Of a DNA stretch of 64,000 nt, positions 59,608 to 64,000 are shown one piece after another. This stretch comes from an uncultured Psychroflexus sp. (GTDB lineage Bacteria > Bacteroidota > Bacteroidia > Flavobacteriales > Flavobacteriaceae): positions 1 through 64,000 of the forward strand of contig CAJXVZ010000002.1 in the NCBI GenBank assembly GCA_913062845.1. The letters run 5' to 3'. Both the position numbers and the translations under genes were made by a program. Each line of letters begins with the position of its first letter. The first letter of the stretch is position 1. Under the pieces are notes generated by a model. That model did no database searches. It was not told the origin of the DNA and was given only the letters and a program-made list of their open reading frames with translations.

Positions 59608-61068
59608 ATGCAGTTTTCATTCAGGCATTCTCTACAACTCAGGATATTCATATCCATGATTATTCTTGTAGTTCTGGCTGCAAGTCTGCTTGTGATCATT
59701 ACGACTTATCATTACAAAAAAGAAGCCGAAAAATTTCATGAGGATAAACTGGAGCGAAAAGAAAATGCCATACGTTCTCATATAGAATACATCAAGCGAA
59801 CAACCACTTATCCGGTTAAAACCGAACGCCTTGATCTTATTTTCAAAGAAAAAATCTATGAAATTCAAGATATCCATAACACCTCGATAAATATTTTTGA
59901 TCTAAAGGGAAACCTCATTAAATCTTCCAGAGCAAGCTTTTATAAAGACAGTTCAGAGACCAGAATAGAACAGAATATTTTAGACAGTCTGGCAAACTCA
60001 TCAACTAAAAAGTTTATTAAAACTTTTAATGAAAATAATCAACAGTACAAATCGTCCTATACCTATTTACTGGATAATTACTTTAAACCGATTGGTATTT
60101 TAAATCTGGCCTATGTAGAGGACGACGATTTCATTGAAAAAGAATATAAAGACTTCCTCAATCTTCTGTTCACCGTAAACATTGTGGTATTTATATTTGC
60201 TATTATACTGGCCTTGTTTTTAACAAAATTTATTACCAAATTTTTGAGTCAGATCAGTCAAAAAATTAAGTCGACGAGTCTGGATAAACAGAATCCTAAA
60301 ATTAATCTGAAAAAAGCCGGAAGCGAACTTAAACCTTTAATCACAGCTTATAATGACATGATCGATCAGTTAGAGGAGAGTGCTCAAAAACTGGCTCAAT
60401 CTGAACGTGAAGAGGCCTGGCAACTCATGGCCAGACAGGTCGCACATGAAATAAAAAATCCATTGACACCAATGAGGCTTTCTGTTCAGAGCTTTAAATA
60501 TCAATTTCAGAAAAAGAGTCTGACCAAAGATGATGTGGACGAATTTGCGGACACCATGGTACAACAAATAGATACTTTAAGCACCATAGCTTCAGCTTTC
60601 TCTGACTTCGCAAAAATGTCCGTTGACCACAATGAAGTCATCGAGCTCAACTCTAGCATAAAAATTGCGTTGGATATTTTTAAAGGTGAAAACATCTTTT
60701 ATTGTCCTTCCCATCAAAACATTTTCGTTAAAATTGACAGGGCCCAACTCGTGAGAATTGTAACCAATTTAATTAAAAATGCCTTGCAGGCTATTGAAGA
60801 AGTTGAAAACCCAAAAATTGACATTGAAATCATTGATAATGAGACAACGGCAACTATTCAGATTAAAGACAATGGTGTGGGTATTCCAGAGGATATAGTA
60901 GATCGGATTTTTGAACCTCAATTTACCACCAAAAGCAGCGGCATGGGACTGGGACTAAGTATGGTAAAAAAAATAGTGGATAATCACAACGGAAGCATAC
61001 AAGTTGAATCTGAAATTAATACATTTACAACGTTTAAAATAACATTACCTAAAACCCAAAAACAATGA
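59608..61068 (+). CDS. Sensor histidine kinase (NtrY-like)
   Basis: 486 residues. Two membrane helices (about 12-34 and 185-208) enclose a periplasmic sensor domain of about 150 residues. A HAMP-like linker leads to the HisKA motif with phospho-acceptor H280 in RQVAHEIKNPLTPMRLS. The ATPase domain has the N box NLIKNALQAIEE, G1 DNGVGIP, F box and G2 SGMGLGLSMVKKIV. The HEIKNPLTP form is typical of NtrY/NtrB-like kinases. No response regulator gene is beside it, so its partner is elsewhere. It overlaps the enoyl-CoA hydratase gene by four bases. Confidence 0.93.
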   Translation: MQFSFRHSLQLRIFISMIILVVLAASLLVIITTYHYKKEAEKFHEDKLERKENAIRSHIEYIKRTTTYPVKTERLDLIFKEKIYEIQDIHNTSINIFDLKGNLIKSSRASFYKDSSETRIEQNILDSLANSSTKKFIKTFNENNQQYKSSYTYLLDNYFKPIGILNLAYVEDDDFIEKEYKDFLNLLFTVNIVVFIFAIILALFLTKFITKFLSQISQKIKSTSLDKQNPKINLKKAGSELKPLITAYNDMIDQLEESAQKLAQSEREEAWQLMARQVAHEIKNPLTPMRLSVQSFKYQFQKKSLTKDDVDEFADTMVQQIDTLSTIASAFSDFAKMSVDHNEVIELNSSIKIALDIFKGENIFYCPSHQNIFVKIDRAQLVRIVTNLIKNALQAIEEVENPKIDIEIIDNETTATIQIKDNGVGIPEDIVDRIFEPQFTTKSSGMGLGLSMVKKIVDNHNGSIQVESEINTFTTFKITLPKTQKQ

Positions 61069-61847
61069 GTTATCAAAATATTAGTATAGACTTACAAGGC
61101 AGAATAGCTATATTAAAAATTGATCGTCCAAGTAAACTTAATGCGCTTAACCGAGAGACTATTGATGAGTTACACGAAGGACTTATAGAACTTGAGAATG
61201 ATAATGATATTAAAGTTGTCATCATTACCGGTAGTGGAGAAAAAGCTTTTGTAGCAGGTGCAGACATATCTGAATTTGCAGACTACAGTGTTGACGAGGG
61301 CAAAGATCTGGCTGCAAGTGGTCAGGAAAAATTATTTGATTATATAGAAAACTTCAGCAAGCCTGTTATTGCCGCCATAAATGGTTTTGCACTTGGTGGT
61401 GGTTTAGAATTGGCTATGGCTGCGCATTTCAGAACGGCATCTAAAAACGCCAAAATGGGTTTACCTGAAGTATCTTTAGGGGTTATTCCCGGATACGGAG
61501 GTACACAACGTTTACCTCAGCTGGTTGGTAAAGGCAAGGCTATGGAAATGATCATGACCGCTGAAATGATTCCGGCTGATGAAGCTTACAGGCTTGGACT
61601 TGTCAACCATGTTTTTGAGCAAGAAGACCTTATTGAAAACACCAAAGCCATTGCAAAAAAAATATGTAATAATTCACTGGTTGCGATCAAAGCAGCCATT
61701 GAAGCTGTAAATGCAGGATATGTGTTTGATGAAGACGGCTATGACATCGAGATTAATGCTTTTGGTGAAGCTTTTGGCACTGATGATTTTAAAGAAGGTA
61801 CTCAGGCATTTTTAAATAAAAGAAAAGCTGAATTTCCCGGAGAATAA
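61065..61847 (+). CDS. Enoyl-CoA hydratase/isomerase family protein
   Basis: 260 residues of the crotonase fold: IAILKIDRPSKLNALNRETIDEL, VVIITGSGEKAFVAGADISEF (oxyanion-hole region), IAAINGFALGGGLELAMAAHFR and GLPEVSLGVIPGYGGTQRL. The two catalytic acids are in the LGGGLE and LPEV segments, as in genuine enoyl-CoA hydratases that act in fatty acid or amino acid degradation. Last gene of the scoA-to-here run, closed by a 13-bp terminator stem. Confidence 0.93.
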   Translation: MSYQNISIDLQGRIAILKIDRPSKLNALNRETIDELHEGLIELENDNDIKVVIITGSGEKAFVAGADISEFADYSVDEGKDLAASGQEKLFDYIENFSKPVIAAINGFALGGGLELAMAAHFRTASKNAKMGLPEVSLGVIPGYGGTQRLPQLVGKGKAMEMIMTAEMIPADEAYRLGLVNHVFEQEDLIENTKAIAKKICNNSLVAIKAAIEAVNAGYVFDEDGYDIEINAFGEAFGTDDFKEGTQAFLNKRKAEFPGE

Positions 61848-61875
61848 AGTTCAAACAACACTAATAAATTCTATT

Positions 61876-61919
61876 ATTGCTCCATAAAACTACATTGCTT
61901 TATGGAGCAATTTGCTTTA
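61876..61919 (+). terminator. Terminator after the enoyl-CoA hydratase gene
   Basis: ATTGCTCCATAAA (61876-61888) pairs perfectly with TTTATGGAGCAAT (61899-61911), followed by TTTGCTTT. Confidence 0.85.
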
Positions 61920-62078
61920 AGGGTTCATCTTTACTATGCCAAAAAGGCTAAGGGTCTTTGAAAATTATCCTTTAGTATAAAATTTCGGCCCAAGCCAAGC
62001 CAGTCTTCATTTCAGGTCATACCCCGAAAACGACAAACTATTACAATTTGTTTTAGATAATTAATTGCGATTCTAAGC

Positions 62079-62086
62079 TATATTTG
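62079..62086 (+). promoter_or_regulatory. -7 promoter element of the aspartic protease gene
   Basis: TATATTTG, 13 bases before the ATG at 62100. No -33 TTG at standard spacing. The space 61920-62078 otherwise holds nothing I can name. Confidence 0.5.
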
Positions 62087-62099
62087 CCCAAAAACATAA

Positions 62100-62537
62100 A
62101 TGGCATCTTTGCGGGAATTTTTATTAAAAAAAGGCTACAAAAGAATAAAATTAAAATACACAGAAACCGACCATTTTGCTGTACAGGCCAGAATTAATGG
62201 TATTGAAGGCCGTTTTATTCTGGATACAGGTGCGTCAAGTACTTGTGTAGACTTTAGTCGGGTAAAATATTTCAACCTCTTTGCCAAAAATAGTGATGTA
62301 AAAGCCGCAGGTGCCGGCGCAACCAATATGCTCACAAAAGTCTCTGAAGATAATAAACTTAAAATCGGTGAATGGTCCAAAGATAATGCAAGTGTCGTCG
62401 TTTTTGACCTGAGCCACGTCAATATAGCGCTGACGGACCATGATGCTGAAGAAGTTGACGGCATCATCGGTGCTGATATTCTAAAAAAAGGTAGAGCTGT
62501 TATTGACTATAAACAAAAAGCCTTATACCTAAAGTGA
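62100..62537 (+). CDS. Retropepsin-like aspartic protease
   Basis: 145 residues, no signal peptide. The retropepsin active-site motif FILDTGASSTCVD (residues about 38-50) is followed by a flap-like region rich in Gly/Ala (AAGAGATNM) and the second conserved IDGIIGADILKKG hydrophobic-hydrophobic-Gly. One catalytic motif per chain means it should act as a dimer, as in clan AA. Its substrate is unknown. Ends exactly where the convergent aminotransferase gene ends. Confidence 0.88.
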   Translation: MASLREFLLKKGYKRIKLKYTETDHFAVQARINGIEGRFILDTGASSTCVDFSRVKYFNLFAKNSDVKAAGAGATNMLTKVSEDNKLKIGEWSKDNASVVVFDLSHVNIALTDHDAEEVDGIIGADILKKGRAVIDYKQKALYLK

Positions 62538-63674
62538 TCAAAGTTTATTGATGATTTCTGCAGCTTTTTCTAAAGTTTCATCAGTTTTTGCAAAACAAAA
62601 TCTGATAAAACCTTGCTGAAGATTCTTTTGGTTAAAGACAGATATAGGAATAGCAGCCAGTTTATGTTTTTTGATCAATTCCAGGCAAAATTCCGTATCC
62701 GGAAGATCTGATATACCAGTATAGTCTGCCATCTGAAAATACGTACCCTGTGTAGGCAAAAAATTAAATTTGGAGTCTTTAACCAACTTTAAAAAGTAAT
62801 CTCTTTTATTCTGATAGAAATCAGACAATTGCAGATAATGCGAACTGTCTTCAAGGAGTTGACTTAGGGCATATTGCAACGGATGATTTACGCAAAACAC
62901 ATTGTACTGGTGTACCTTTCTGAATTCTGCCATTATTGGCTTTGCAGCAACCGCATAACCAAGTTTCCAACCCGTAACATGATAAGTTTTTCCAAATGAA
63001 CATGTAATGATGCTTCTATCAGCTAACTCTTCATCTTCACAAATACTGATGTGCCTTTTGCCATCAAAGACCATGTATTCATAAACCTCATCGCTTAAAA
63101 TATAAGCAGAGGTGTTTTTGACAACAGCCTTAAGGGCTTTAAAATCGTCTTTTGTCCAGACATATCCTGAAGGGTTGTGAGGCGTATTGATAATGATGAG
63201 TTTGGTTTTTTCAGAAACAACATCTTTTACTTTTTCCCATGGAATAGCATAATCCGGTGCCGTTAATTGAACCTGCCTCACCTTACCCCCGAAAAGTTCT
63301 ACGGCCGGTTCGTAACAATCGTAAGCCGGTTTAAATACGATAACCTCATCTTTAGGATGCACTAATGCTGATATAGCCGTAAAAATAGCCTGTGTTGCGC
63401 CGGCTGTAATTGTAATTTCAGATTCCCAATCATAGCATTTGTTATGCAGGCGCTGTATTTTTTCTACCAGTTTTTGGCGTAATCCCGGCAAGCCTGCTAA
63501 AGGTGCATATTGGTTCTTTTGAGAAGATACAGCTTCCTTAGCCAGTTTAATTAATTGTTGATCAGGCATAAAATTGGGGAAACCCTGAGATAGATTTATA
63601 GCACCGTGCTCCAGAGCCAGCTGACTCATAGTGGTAAATATGGTTGTTCCTACATTTGGAAGTTTGGATTGCAT
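62538..63674 (-). CDS. Pyridoxal phosphate-dependent aminotransferase, methionine/kynurenine aminotransferase-like
   Basis: 378 residues of the fold type I aminotransferase class I family. INLSQGFPNFMPDQQL at the front, AGATQAIFTAISALV, the PLP-ring Tyr region FKPAYDCYEPAVELFGG, the NTPHNPSGYVW motif, the Asp in ILSDEVYEYMVFDG and the Schiff-base lysine in SFGKTYHVTGWKLGYA. The best match by motif is the methionine aminotransferase (YbdL-like) group, which includes kynurenine-oxoglutarate aminotransferases. Convergent with the protease gene. Confidence 0.9.
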   Translation of the reverse strand: MQSKLPNVGTTIFTTMSQLALEHGAINLSQGFPNFMPDQQLIKLAKEAVSSQKNQYAPLAGLPGLRQKLVEKIQRLHNKCYDWESEITITAGATQAIFTAISALVHPKDEVIVFKPAYDCYEPAVELFGGKVRQVQLTAPDYAIPWEKVKDVVSEKTKLIIINTPHNPSGYVWTKDDFKALKAVVKNTSAYILSDEVYEYMVFDGKRHISICEDEELADRSIITCSFGKTYHVTGWKLGYAVAAKPIMAEFRKVHQYNVFCVNHPLQYALSQLLEDSSHYLQLSDFYQNKRDYFLKLVKDSKFNFLPTQGTYFQMADYTGISDLPDTEFCLELIKKHKLAAIPISVFNQKNLQQGFIRFCFAKTDETLEKAAEIINKL

Positions 63675-63739
63675 TTATTCTTAAATTTAATTTTGTAAAA
63701 CAAATTTTTTATCTAATTTAGTATTAATTATTTAATATT

Positions 63740-63847
63740 ATGAGCTACAGAGCTACAGAGCTACAGAGCTACAGAGCTACAGAGCTACAGAGCTACAGAG
63801 CTACAGAGTTGCATATGCATTGGGCAATTTTGCAAATGCTCAATTAG
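63740..63847 (+). CDS. Possible phase-variable short ORF built on an 8-bp tandem repeat
   Basis: ATG at 63740-63742 leads straight into eight units of GAGCTACA, which read SYRATELQ repeated, then about 12 more codons to TAG at 63845-63847 (35 residues). In another phase the unique part after the repeat reads VAYALGNFANAQLAQSPYF and ends at TAA near 63873. A change of one repeat unit would switch the frame. No family recognised; may not be a gene. Confidence 0.3.
   Translation: MSYRATELQSYRATELQSYRATELHMHWAILQMLN
63742..63808. repeat. 8-bp tandem repeat, 8.4 copies
   Basis: Eight perfect units of GAGCTACA plus GAG, directly after an ATG. Eight is not a multiple of three, so slippage changes the reading frame. 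Confidence 0.9.
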
Positions 63848-63886
63848 CTCAAAGCCCTTATTTTGTTTTAAGCTAAACAAGGCCTA

Positions 63887-63958
63887 TTTGATATTTGGAT
63901 TTACTTAGAGATGTATTTTACTTAAGTTGAAAAATTAAACATTAATCCAAATATCAAA
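63887..63958. repeat. 15-bp perfect inverted repeat near the right edge
   Basis: TTTGATATTTGGATT (63887-63901) and AATCCAAATATCAAA (63944-63958) are exact reverse complements with 42 bases between. Could be the ends of a very small element or a regulatory hairpin. The flanking 63675-64000 otherwise holds only the 8-bp repeat; no confirmed gene. Confidence 0.6.
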
Positions 63959-64000
63959 ATATGCAATGATAAATAATATAAAACTCTTTTTGTTAATTAT

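Overview
The window holds two kinds of DNA that do not belong together. Bases 1 to roughly 3,600 are very AT-rich and make sense only if TAA and TAG are read as glutamine and TGA is the only stop, as in the ciliate nuclear code. Read that way, the fragment holds the N-terminus of a eukaryotic-type release factor eRF1 (running off the left edge), a small membrane protein, a deoxynucleoside kinase, a stand-alone dihydrofolate reductase and an exostosin-like glycosyltransferase. Across about 1,090 codons I count about 59 in-frame TAA/TAG and no TGA; all three complete leftward genes end in TGA. The genes are intronless and closely packed. This looks like a piece of a large DNA virus of a protist with a reassigned code, or less likely of the protist's own genome, joined to bacterial DNA between about 3,570 and 3,720.

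From about 3.72 kb to the end the DNA is an ordinary Bacteroidota chromosome, family Flavobacteriaceae by gene content: standard stop codons, TAnnTTTG -7 promoter elements, SusC/SusD, a type IX secretion sorting domain, ProS of the archaeal/eukaryotic type and an FtsZ with a long acidic linker. It begins with the complete division and cell wall (dcw) cluster mraZ-rsmH-ftsL-ftsI-murE-mraY-murD-ftsW-murG-murC-ftsQ-ftsA-ftsZ (3.88-19.19 kb). The genes are on one strand, mostly overlapping or a few bases apart, under a promoter with three 10-bp-phased MraZ boxes, and are closed by a terminator.

19.3-24.1 kb is an accessory patch: an HNH endonuclease, a HigBA-like toxin-antitoxin pair lying between two copies of the 3' end of a hemerythrin gene, that hemerythrin gene, an Rrf2/NsrR-like regulator and a class II (B12) ribonucleotide reductase. 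The regulator and the reductase share an 18-bp upstream motif. 24.5-27.9 kb carries a CDGKC-motif small protein, an OprC-like copper TonB receptor and a secreted thioredoxin. 28-40 kb has a secreted endonuclease I, an RsmB-like methyltransferase, an ECF sigma operon with an ABC exporter, radC, a polysaccharide-deacetylase-like protein, a YjjG-like HAD phosphatase, rarA, a rhomboid protease and a TrmH-type methyltransferase.

40.4-46.7 kb is a SusCD operon with two surface lipoproteins. 47-51.4 kb encodes an Omp85 barrel, a FadL-like porin and a Gly/Trp- and Arg/Ser-rich lipoprotein. 51.5-57 kb has proS, tRNA-Glu, rpsT, pckA, a PAP2 phosphatase, tRNA-Pro and tRNA-Ser. 57.2-63.7 kb has a 3-oxoacid CoA-transferase operon split by a four-helix-bundle gene inside 37-nt inverted repeats, then hemJ, a histidine kinase, an enoyl-CoA hydratase, a retropepsin-like protease and an aminotransferase. 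The right edge carries an 8-bp tandem repeat directly after an ATG.
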